This document shows positions 46,301-58,300 of a stretch of DNA of 64,000 bases, piece after piece. The stretch's first letter is position 1. Each line of letters begins with the position of its first letter. Under the pieces are notes generated by a model that was given only the letters and a program-made list of their open reading frames with translations, was not told the DNA's origin and made no database searches. The translations under genes and the position numbers were made by a program. This DNA is from Zygaena filipendulae (Eukaryota > Arthropoda > Insecta > Lepidoptera > Zygaenidae), in assembly GCA_907165275.2 (NCBI GenBank), contig OU015650.1:8028001-8092000 (forward strand), given 5' to 3'.

Positions 46301-49300
46301 TGGACTTTTATTTTTCATTTCCTAAAATAAACTATAGTTAGATTGATTTGTTTTTATGTTGTAAATACCATCCCGTTTAAAAATCATATCTAAATAGCCA
46401 CAATTTTTTAAAATAACATCGTAAAATCCACAATACATTTGAGGTTAGAATCAACAACTACCTTTTACCCGACCGAAAAGTGTAGTTAGCATAGAAATAA
46501 TGTAGTCACAAGTGGTAGTGATCAGTCCGTAAAAATGCCTAGGTCAATACGACAAAGGAAATTCAAAATAGAACAGCAAGTCAAGCGATTAAAATGCGTG
46601 ATTGCCGGGTGTCATGTCAATTGCCAATCAAATCAAAATGACAATCACTGGCGCGGTTCGATGACCACAGATTTAGTAATTTGTCAAAGACAAATGACGT
46701 TCCGATGTACGCAATTGAACAAAATGCTTATACTTACTATGAACCTACATAATTTTTTTTTATGACAAGAATGCACACACAGTTGTTGATTTAATGCCTA
46801 CATAACTATCTAGTAAAACTATTCAGAAAAACGTGAATAATTATAGTCTTTGAATACTAAGTCACGTCATACGCGAAATGAATCGTCAATAGATGCGTTC
46901 TGAAACCACATACATGATGTCGTAGAAGTTACAAAAACACAAATAAATTGATATCTTTTTTTTGTGGCTACTTATAGAGATATTTTTTGTGTTTTCTTAA
47001 ATCTTAAAAAATAAGGATTTTTTTCATATATATATCATATATGGACACCATTGTTTCGTATCGAGTCCGATTTGGCCATCCTTCTTTGTGCCTGGGCTAC
47101 GGGTCTATAATGGTAGAGCTTGTCTAATCTCCCGCTATCGCTTGCACCGCAGTTTATTGTAGTACGAGGAAAATCTGTTAGATGTCGTTCTAAGCATTAT
47201 AATTAGTAATAGTAATACTTTTTAAAAGATGGCGCTTTTATAACTCAAATGTCGTAATTACACAGAGGTGAGTCAGGTAGGGTGGGACGAAAGAAAGCTC
47301 GCGCGCCCAAGGTCATTGGCGTGGGGGAGCCTCTTAAGATACGGGCGCGCGGCTGCTGGCGATGTGTGTGTAAAGCGATTGAGCGGCGAGAACCGTCACA
47401 GGTTGTTTTCTTTTTGATTGATTTATTTTGTTTGAAAAAACTAATTTGTTTTATTTGTTTTTTTATGAACATATTTATAACGGTGTATAAGTATACCTTA
47501 GCCTTATAAATATTTGCAGCTAATTTTACCACAATAGATATTATTATAGTTAATCTTAAAAAACAGTGACCATACTAGGGTAACTTTATACCTACTTGCT
47601 TTTATTATATTGGTATTACCTATTAGATACTTCATATTTAATGATTTACATAATAATATTATAATTCCAGATTAAAGTATACTCAAAAAATTCTCTAACA
47701 CCAGTTGAAATTTACTTTGGGATTCCATATGCAACTTCGCCAACAGGAAGATATAGGTTTTCGGTATGTAGCGTGCACGTAGATTATTATTGTTTTTAAT
47801 ACAGTTGCTCAAAAAGTGCTGTATTACGTAGCTGTTTAGCTGCGGAAAGTTGACGATTACACACTAGTGCTTTTTACTTTACCAAATAAAAAAAAAGATG
47901 TCAACATTTATTTACCTTCAAAGATTTATTTTCAACTTGTTTATAATTTTATCATAATTATGCAAATTTCCACGAAAAGTATTACCCGCATTTTTAATAC
48001 AAAAAGATAGTTTCTTGAGATGGTAAGTACTTCATAAATAATAACATAGACCAATTAAACAAGTTTATTGGTCCATGATAATAATGAATGAAACATAATT
48101 AAAAAATATGCCCAAATAAGTGATCAATTACTTAAGAGGCTCCCCCACGCCAATGACCTTGGGCGCGCGAGCTTTCTTTCGTCCCACCCTACCTGACTCA
48201 CCTCTGTGTAATTACGACATTTGAGTTATAAAAGCGCCATCTTTTAAAAAGTATTACTATTACTAATTATAATGCTTAGAACGACATCTAACAGATTTTC
48301 CTCGTACTACAATAAACTGCGGTGCAAGCGATAGCGGGAGATTAGACAAGCTCTACCATTATAGACACACACAATATCATCACAATATTAAATAAAACTA
48401 TGTAAATTTACTAGAAAAATTTATTCATACAATTTGTTTATTGTAACAATCATAGTAAGTAACAGTAAAATGACTGTATTTTTAAATCAATAAAAAATGT
48501 AAAATACCTAGCCCGGAAGATTGCTTTTAAACAATAAGGTAACCAGTTGTTCTTTATTTAACCGACTTCAAAAAAGGAGGTTCTCTGTTTGACTTGTATG
48601 ACTGTATTTATGTTTTTCCATGATAATCTTGCTTTTGACTGAACCGATTTTGATGCGGTTTTCGGAAAAGTATTTATTACACTTAAGAGCAGGTTTTGTA
48701 CAAGGTTATGAGTTTGAACCGTATGTATGTATGTTTGTCCGCGATTATCATGCATCTGCCTGAACTGATTTTGATGCAGTTTTCAGAAAAGTACAGTTTG
48801 TATGACTGTATTTATGTTTTTCCATGATAATCTTGCTTTTGACTGAACCGATTTTGATGCGGTTTTCGGAAAAGTATTTATTACACTTAAGAGCAGGTTT
48901 TGTACAAGGTTATGAGTTTGAACCGTATGTATGTATGTTTGTCCGCGATTATCATGCATCTGCCTGAACTGATTTTGATGCAGTTTTCAGAAAAGTACAG
49001 TTTGTATGACTGTATTTATGTTTTTCCATGATAATCTTGCTTTTGACTGAACCGATTTTGATGCGGTTTTCGGAAAAGTATTTATTACACTTAAGAGCAG
49101 GTTTTGTACAAGGTTATGAGTTTGAACCGTATGTATGTATGTTTGTCCGCGATTATCATGCATCTGCCTGAACTGATTTTGATGCAGTTTTCAGAAAAGT
49201 ACAGTTTTTAGGAGGTTCTCTGTTTGACTTGTATGACTGTATTTATGTTTTTCCATGATAATCTTGCTTTTGACTGAACCGATTTTGATGCGGTTTTCGG

Positions 49301-52300
49301 AAAAGTATTTATTACACTTAAGAGCAGGTTTTGTACAAGGTTATGAATATATGTATGAATATGTTATAAAATTTTAGACACATAATCTCACAATTCTACA
49401 GTTTGTAACGTTGTAAAATCAGGTTCGTTTGCATTTTTGGAACTACTGGCAACCATGGCTTCCGTTGGTATTTGCATTCTGTAACAAAATAGGCTATTAG
49501 GTACTTCTCTTTTGTTCATACTACTAAAATAATGTGACCGTGGCAACTTACTGGGATGATTACCCTAATATTTAGAGATGGTAGGTGTATGGAGTTACAT
49601 ATTCAACAAACAAGATGATTACATTTCACTTTAGACATACTATATACCTACCTAGTAGGTTTTTAGGTTCCTAGTTACTAGGTAGGTCCTACTTACCTAG
49701 CACCTAGGTAAGTACCTAAGAACCTGTGGTTACTCTATTTCTGAAAACATTTGTGTATTTATTTACTTAGCTAGATGATACTCACGGGCACAGGTCCACT
49801 TCAGGTACATTTTCTTTATTACAGTCAGTTTCGAGCAATATTTGTCTATTTTTTAAAATGAACAATGTATTGTAGTTAGTTGGGAACAATACGATTACGT
49901 AACAGTCCTACCTACTTTACTTATTTGCTCATCACACTACTATAAATAGGTACATTACCTATTTCATTTTTTTAATCATATTTCATGTCAACAAACCATA
50001 ATCAGACACAAAGTAGGTAGGTGCAAACAAACATTTTATAACTTATATTATATATATATACGTAGATAGGTACTTACTTTAATATTTTATTCATGTTTTT
50101 AGCGGTTTCTATTCTCCAATTCCGTCTTTTTTTTTTCTTGTTCCGATTATTTCCCATTTCACTGCACTTTTAATTTCTAGGTTATAAGTCGGTGTAAGAG
50201 ACGACAAGCGACGCGGGTTCCCCTTTCGAATGCCGGAGCGCGACTGAATTCAAGCGGTGAACGCGGTGAACTCGCAATATATCAGAATTTAATTTCTAAC
50301 AAAAAACAAAAAAACATAATTTTCAATTGAGATCACATAGTACACGTATTGTATTATGTTGAGTTTCTATACAAAGTTTAATTAGTGTGGATAAATGATT
50401 CATTGACTTCTGCGGTTTATTTGTATAAATCAGAGGGAAGTTTGTGATTTTTTTCTATCGAGAAAATTTTTAGTAATCGTGTTTTAACATCACATAGGAC
50501 TTAGTGTATATCCTTAACTTTACTATATATTTTTTTCAATATTATTGATTGAATACTTTTATTGATATACAGGTTCAAAAGTGAGAGGTGGGGCAGTTCT
50601 AGCCTCCTATAGGCCCTTAAACCTAAGTATCTATGAATTTTATTATACCTATTACTTACTATCCATATCCATGTCTCTCGTATAGATAATAATATTATCC
50701 TCATGTAGAACTACCTAATTGAACCCTTGTATATAAAACACTACCCCATACCTGCAGTGATGGTTTAGCCATCACGGAAAATATGTTGATATAATAATAT
50801 TAAGCTTTGACCGTTATTCGAAGCCTAATATTTGAGAGTAGCATCACTGTTTTCATTCACGAGTCGGTCTATTGGCCGGATGGACGTACGATTTCTCCTA
50901 CTTCCGGCCGTTACCCCCACTCGTTCACCACCAGGCGGCGGGCGGCGAACAAGAACGGCCGATTGTCATTGGCGTCAATTTTTTCGTCACGTTCGGTCGT
51001 GTTTTCGAATAAACTCGCAGGTAGTTTATTCTATTCAAATTAAATATTTCTTTTTAACGGTGCTACCGTTCGAAAAAGTTTTTTCTTTGTTTAACTGTAT
51101 TTTAATTTCAGGATGGACGATATATCAGAAATATCAGGTGTTTCTCCCCCTGAACCGGTGCTTGAACCGGCGCAGTTGTTTGTGCCTTTGCCGCAAACAG
51201 CTTCTAAGAGGCCTGCTGCTTCGAGATCCGAGCAGCCTCCACAGAAGCAGCGTCGGTATAGTGATGCTTTACAGCTTCTAGCTGAACAGGTTAGTGATAT
51301 AAAAAATTTCCTGGGAAATATGTTTCAAAGTGACTCTGTAGTGGAATCTCGCCCTCTAGCCACCTCCAGTGAGTGTGGCGACGAGATCAATGCCGATATT
51401 AGCGGTGATTTGTATCTAGACAACGAAGTAGACAAACCTTCATCCACTGATCTATCAGGAGCATTAAAGCTTTCTATTAATACTGTTTTAAAGGAGCCTA
51501 CGATTCCAAAATCTACACAAGAGTCACGTTGATTTAATTAACTCTATACAGCATTTCGGTTCAGAAGATTGGTCTAATGTTAGATATTCTGATGTTCAAA
51601 AGCAATATTGTTCATACCCAGGTTATACTGACCTTGAAACAAACGAGGAAATAAAGCCATTTGACAAATATTCTAATTTAAGCCTAACAGAGCGTGGTTT
51701 TGCAGCAATAACGTTAGCTCTAGTTAAACAAAGAGAAGCGGCTCAAAGTGGTTTTAATCAATTGATTTCTTGGTCAAGTACTACTCAAGATTTATCTCCT
51801 AAAACTATAGCTGACAAAATTAATGAAATTTTTGTAGAGGGTAGTTTTCAAAAAATTTCTAATGATATTTTGCAACTGGCCTGCGGTCACCGCGCAGACC
51901 AAATACAACAAAGGCGAGATTGCATTTTGCGCTCTGTAAGAGACAAATTTTTTAAAGCTACCCTGCGCAAAATTCCTCCAAGTAATGAAAATATTTTTGA
52001 AAAAGCTTTGTTTTCGACCGCTATAGAAAAAAATGGAGGTATTTCTAAAACATTTTGGCCACAACGTACGTCTAACCCTATTAAACCTGCTACGCAAGTA
52101 GGTACAAGTACATCTAACACAAATAAAATGCCTGCGCAAGGCTTTAATGATAATTTCACTACTTTTAACAATAGATATGCCGTTTCTGTACCACCGCCTG
52201 CGCAAGGCGTACAGTTCTATTACCCTCCACAGGGGCGCGAATATTTTCGCCCCCAACGACTACCCGCACAGGGGGGTTTCTCACGTCAAAAAAGTAGACG

Positions 52301-55300
52301 TGGGCAAGGTCCAGATGGCTTCGCCGGTAACAACCGCAACCAAATTAGACCTAGCAGTTCAAACTACCCGCGCAGGGAATACCAACAAAAACGTAAATTC
52401 TGACTTGAACGGTTTTCAAGCGGGGCAGTTACAAAAGTTTGTGGAACAATGGAAGGCTCTGCATGCACCTCTTTCGATTTTACATCTAATACAGGGATTT
52501 CGAATACCCTTTTATCGCAAACCGACCCTCTTTATTCCAAACAAAACAAAATTTGTTACTCCCCTGTCAAAGGACATGGAGATTGCAATATTACAAATGA
52601 TAAAAATAAGAGTCTTAGAACCGGCTCCCTGGAGTCCCAGTTTTGTTTCACCGATGTTTTTAACACCAAAAAGCAACGGCTCTTATCGACCTATTTTCAA
52701 TCTGAAAAATCTGAATTATTACGTACAAATCACAAAATTTTCCCTAGTGAACGTCCACAGGCTTCCAGATTTTCTTCAGTCTTGCGACTGGATGATAAAA
52801 ATCGATTTGTCAAATGCATACTTCCATTTACCAGTCGCAAAGTCACACAGGTGCTTTCTCAGACTGATTTTCAAAGGCCAACTATTACAAATGACTTGCC
52901 TCCCATTCGGTCTAGCCTGTGCCCCCAAGATGTTTGCTTCGCTAACCAATTGGGTGGCTCAAATCTTCAGAGAGAGAGGATATCGGATACTGGTATATCT
53001 GGACGACTTTATCCTTGTAAACCAATGTCCTTTCTCCCTGAAAATTCAGACACAGGATGTACTGCTAACTCTCGAAAAATTAGGATGGCATCTAAACAGA
53101 CAAAAATCGGTACTAGTACCTCAAAAGGTTTTAGAGTTCCTGGGAGTTATGTGGGATCCACACTTGAACCGGAAGTATTTAACGACGCAGAAATGCGCAA
53201 AACTACGCGAAAAAATAGCCTTCCTTCTAAGAAGGAAAAAGGCCAATTTAAACGAAATCCAAAGTATTCTTGGGTCAGTAAACTTTGCGAGCTTTGCAGT
53301 ACCTCGCGGCCGTTTGAATCATCGGGTTCTATTAAAACATTGCCATATGTTGCTTCACTCAAACCCACGCCTATCATACGAGATTCCAGAGTCTGCCCTG
53401 ATAGAATTACAGTGGTGGCTTCTCAATGTCACGAACCACTCACTAATGCATTACCCACCAGTTTCACATTACCTAGTAACCGACGCGTCCGAACAAGCCT
53501 GGGGTGCACGGTTAGACAACAAGGAGTTGTCGGGTCTGTGGGACTACGGAGAAGCAGCTCTGCATTCGAATCAACGAGAAATGCTTGCAGTGCTTTACGC
53601 ACTTCAAGGTCATTGTCATTACCTAGCAAACTCATCCCTGTTGATTCAGAGCGACAACAGGTCGGTGGTGGCGTATTTGAGAAACGAGGGAGGGACAAAA
53701 TCAGCTCCCCTCATGGACCTGACATACAAAGTGTTTCATTTATTAGACAACCACAATATTCACATCGAAGTGCACCATTTACCAGGTCGCTTCAATTGCG
53801 AAGCCGACCAGTTGTCGCGGCTTGCTCCTTCACCGGAATGGCACCTCCTCCCAGAGCTAACGGAGAAAGTATTCCTGAAATGGGGCACTCCCGACATAGA
53901 CCTGTTTGCATCTGCCAAAGTACACGTAGTCCCGACTTACAGTTCTCTGGATGTGACCGATCAGCATGCGGTAATCCACGATGCATTCAGCCAGGCTTGG
54001 AACTACAATCTGGCTTGGGTATTCCTTCCACCCTTCTTAATCCCTCGGGTGCTATCACATCTGAACTCAGCCACAGGAACGTATCTAATAATTGCCCTGC
54101 GATGGCACAAGGTCTTTTGGAGACCAGATCTGAAAAACCGTGCCTTAGCTCCGCCGTTCACGGTCTTCCATCTGGATCGAGTTCTGGTGGACACGGCGAC
54201 AGGTCGTCCACCCCCGAAAATATCGGAGATGACCTTAGAGATATGGAAATGTGGGGGTGGTCGGAAAGCTTAAAGAGTTGGTCACAGGACGAAGTACAAT
54301 TATTAAAATCTAGTTGGCGCGAATCGTCTTTGAAGACCTATAGGCCTGCCTGGCTCAAGTGGTGTCTTTGGTCTAAAAATAACTCTGTAAATACTTGCAA
54401 TCCTTCTGGCTCTGATCTAGCGAGGTTCTTGATCTACCTTCATCAAAAACAGGGCTTAGCTTACAATACCATTTTAGTATATAAATCCGCCATATGTACC
54501 CTTGCTAATCCTAATGCTAATATGCTAAGTAATCACAGTATCGTGAAACATGCGCTAAAAGCTATTTCTATTAGCCGTCCAAAACACAATAAACCCCCAA
54601 TATGGGACACTGATATTTTATCTAAGTGGTTACAGAATAATAATGTTGATGAGAATAACCTTTATGAATGTTCCAAGAGAGCCTCTATTTTACTTTTATT
54701 GTGTTCTGGTCGCCGTGTACACGACCTCACGCTGTTATCAATCAATTCAAAAAACTATAATATATCAGACAACTCAATTATTTTTTGGCCTAACTACGGT
54801 TCTAAGACAGATACCCCTTTAAGTAGACAATCTGGTTGGCGATTATTAAAAAATAATGATTGTGTTAATTTAGATCCAGTTCATTGGGTGAAAAAGGTAA
54901 TACATTTATCAGTAAAACGACGTTCAAATTGTGATAGTGATAATTTATTTCTAACTTGCTGTGGACCCCCAAAGGCGGCCTCACGAACTGTGATTGCAGG
55001 CTGGATAAAGAAAACTTTACTGGAGGCAGGTATTGAAGCCAGTCCCGGTAGTCTGCGCCCAGCCGTAGCTTCCAAAAACTGGATTCAAAGTTGTCCCGTA
55101 GAAGATATTCTCTCAAGAGGTAACTGGCGGTCAGAGAATACTTTTCGTAAATTTTATTGTCGCGAGATCGCGGCTTCTGTGCCTCTCTCCAGTACTTCAA
55201 CGTGTTTCGAACCTGTAAACAATTAGGATTCTGTGTAATAATAAATTAGTCTAGTCTAGTCTAGTAAATAAGTCTAGTTATACCTATTATTATATTAGTT

Positions 55301-58300
55301 GCGATTTAATCATTTCTGATTCTTCGTAATTTTCTGTAAATTATAATATTAGACATTTAGAAAATAATAATAATCACTTGTATGAGACAGAAGTTAAAAT
55401 ATAAATCAATTATTTACCAACCTGCGTTTCAATCCATTTGACTTAACACCAATACTTGTTATGTATATCAGGTTAAAATACTTTAATAACTTCATGTTAA
55501 TTCACTTCCAACACTAGGCACATTCTATAATGTCAATATATAATCACATTGGCGTCTTGTGCCACCAGGCGATAACAAACATGTCTCAAATATTAGGCTT
55601 CGAATAACGGTCAAAGCTTAATAGCAGCGTTTTACCTACCAATAAAACGCTTATTAAGCGAATACCTTATTCGAAGCCTAACTTTTATTTCTGCCTGGTT
55701 ACTTTAATTTTAGGTACAAGAACAATGAATACCTATATAATTAAGTATTTCATAAATACTAAAATTCAATTAGGTACATAATATATTTGAGACTCAATGA
55801 CAATCGGCCGTTCTTGTTCGCCGCCCGCCGCCTGGTGGTGAACGAGTGGGGGTAACGGCCGGAAGTAGGAGAAATCGTACGTCCATCCGGCCAATAGACC
55901 GACTCGTGAATGAAAACAGTGATGCTACTCTCAAATATTAGGCTTCGAATAAGGTATTCGCTTAATAAGCGTTTTATTGGTAGGTAAAACGCTGCTATTA
56001 TGTTGCTACTTTAGGCACCGGAAAGACATTCGGGTTGGAAACGCACATTCTTCGCTCACCGCATGCCACCACGGTGCCCTCAGATTGACGGCGGAGAAAA
56101 TAATTACATCAGTGAGGATTGTTTGTTTCTTAACATATGGACGCCAAGGGTATAAAATAATTTCATTTTTATACATATTAATGGATATTGTAAATGATAA
56201 TCGAAACGTATAATATGTTGGTCGATTCATAAGTAGTTACGTACATGTAGATAATGTATTTTTTTCCAGCTAGAACGGAAATGAAAACTTAGTGCCTGTG
56301 GTAGTAATATTTCACAGCGAGTCGTGGTTGCGTGGGGGAGTGCCCTTACCTTGCGAGGAGTTCGCGTCGGAAGGTGTTGTAGTGGTAGTTGTGAACTACC
56401 GTCTCCACGTTCTCTCCTTTTTCACCTTGAGATCGGTGTCAGCAAGAGGAAACTTGGCATTGCTCGACCAATATCTAGCCTTAGTGTGGATTCACGAAAA
56501 TATCGCCGCTTTCGGAGGCGATCCCGCTTCAGTCACGCTATTGGGACATTCAGCTGGCGCTGATAGTGTTTTGTATCATATTGTCTCAAATCGGGCAGTC
56601 GGTACGTACATAGAGAAATCAAATAGGTATGTTGACGACTTTGAAAATCAAAATTGTAATTAGTTCGTCAGTTAGAAAATAAAAAAATTAAGGACACGTA
56701 TCTTTTGCTTTTTCAAATTAATGAAAATATACATAGATATAGCGCTTTGAAGTTTAACGCTTGAGAGAAATGAAATAGGGATGTTGACGACTTTTGAAAA
56801 TCAAAATACTAAGTCGTCAGTTAAAAAATAAAAAAATTATGGACATGTAATTGTTGCTATTTCAAACATAGATATAGCGCATCAAAGTTAACTGCTCGTG
56901 ACTTCTACAAACTGTACCGGATAGTGATGTCATACAATTTTTTGATAACGTAAAAAAAGAAAAAATACATACAATAAACAATTTTTCCTGAAATTTTTTA
57001 TAATAATATATTTGTAATCAAAGTTTGTATGTATGCAGGGTTATTTCAAAGAGCTGTGATTATGTCACCCCAAGAACTATGGAAAGTTATTGATAAAACA
57101 ACGACTCTAAATGCAACTGCTGTAGAGCGTGTATCCCGTGCAATGGCTGGATCATTGGGTTGCACTAGTTCTTCGGATGAAGAAATTTTGCATTGTATGC
57201 GAGCTCGATCTTTAACGGACATTATGTCGTTGTTTAAGGTAATAAGTATCTAACTAAATCTGTAGAGGTATAAGGTAATGGGTCCATGGTTCGTGATGTT
57301 ATCTAATGCTCTTAAGATTTTTTTTTTAAGTGTATACAGGGTGTAAAGAGACCGGCAACATAACCGCTAGAAATACATATAAAATAGTAATTGAAGTTGT
57401 TCTGCAGTAAAAATATTGTTAGGAAATGTCATTTTATTTTTAGGTTAAAAAAAGAAAAAAAATTACCGCGCGCAATGTACTCGCAAATCTACACCACAGT
57501 ATAACTACCTACACAATAACTTTAGAAAAAATATTGGTCACGTGTTAAACTACAAAAATATGCAATAAGTAGGACAAAATATTACAGTTTTTACTTAAGT
57601 ATATTATATTTGTATCATCACGGTTTACAACGCCATCTATTGTTAAGTAGCTTTAGTGCTGCTGTGTCGGTAAAGCAGTACCAAACACTCATTTTTCATA
57701 ACCTGAAAACACGGAACCTGAAAAGGACGTTTTCTAAAAATGAAACCTAGCTAGGTCGATTTATCTCCCCCAAAACCCCCTGCATACTTTTCATGAAATC
57801 GGTGGGAGCCGTTTCCGAGATTCAGATTATACATATACAATGTGTTAATGAATTGACCAAAAACCTGATACACCCCATTTAAAAAAATAAACAATAATAT
57901 GAATAAAATATAAATTAAGTCGAAAAAATTAATAGTCTAAAAGTAATTCAACATTAGTTTGGAGGTGACTTATCTACGAAATTTCAAGCTCTACCGCGCC
58001 CGCGCCCACGTGTCAATTACATAAGATTTTTTTGCTATGGGCGGTGTACGCGTTAAATTTGACATGGGGTTTTTTAGTTTTGTGTTTTTGGAAGTCGGTT
58101 TTAATTTTTTTGTTAAAATTTTGTTTGTTTCTCACTTTTAAGTGACTTAGTTCGTAATTTCTCTAAGTTACAATAGCCTAATGTCAACTGCTCATCAACT
58201 TTTTACAAAATATTGCTTTTCCCGACGCAGGAACGTTAATTGTTGAGGAGTTCTCCTAGTACATCACCATTAGTTCCACTTCACCATATACATTGTGACG

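Larger units (their letters stand above)
44000..47333 (+). mobile_element. TTAA-flanked element, full-length copy
   Basis: Flanked by TTAA at 43996-43999 and 47334-47337, the target duplication used by piggyBac-type transposons. The ends share AGGCT and CCCCAC blocks as short imperfect inverted repeats (left GGGCCTATAGGAGGCT, right inverted GAGGCTCCCCCAC). It carries a three-exon small gene, a 227-bp tandem array and a further 835 bp (46268-47102) absent from the second copy. No piggyBac transposase is present. The superfamily is inferred only from the TTAA sites. Confidence 0.75.
48136..50616 (-). mobile_element. TTAA-flanked element, second copy, inverted
   Basis: Reverse-complement copy of 44000-47333, nearly identical by eye over the shared parts, flanked by TTAA at 48132-48135 and 50617-50620. 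It lacks the piece corresponding to 46268-47102, and the joint at 48366/48367 falls at a short GTCTATA/GTGTG-like similarity. It sits in esterase intron 2, with exon 2 between it and the first copy. Confidence 0.75.
50799..56000 (+). mobile_element. DIRS-type tyrosine-recombinase retrotransposon, nearly complete
   Basis: About 5.2 kb with gag-like, RT/RNase H and tyrosine-recombinase ORFs. It has inverted terminal repeats (50817-50971 / 55795-55949) and an internal complementary region (55584-55680) matching both outer ends. This is the structure of DIRS1-like elements, which integrate through a circular intermediate and leave no target duplication. It shares ATTA at both ends. Inserted in sense orientation in esterase intron 2. 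The only obvious damage is a frameshift in gag. Confidence 0.92.

Noticed and set aside
52449..54242. Upstream part of the long 925-codon frame ending in the DIRS recombinase
   Set aside because: It overlaps the RT/RNase H frame and shows no family motif; the recombinase most likely starts near 54243.
56006..56230. Frames of 74-78 codons over esterase exon 3
   Set aside because: Out of phase with the neighbouring exons; the exon frame gives the [12 protein letters not shown] signature instead.
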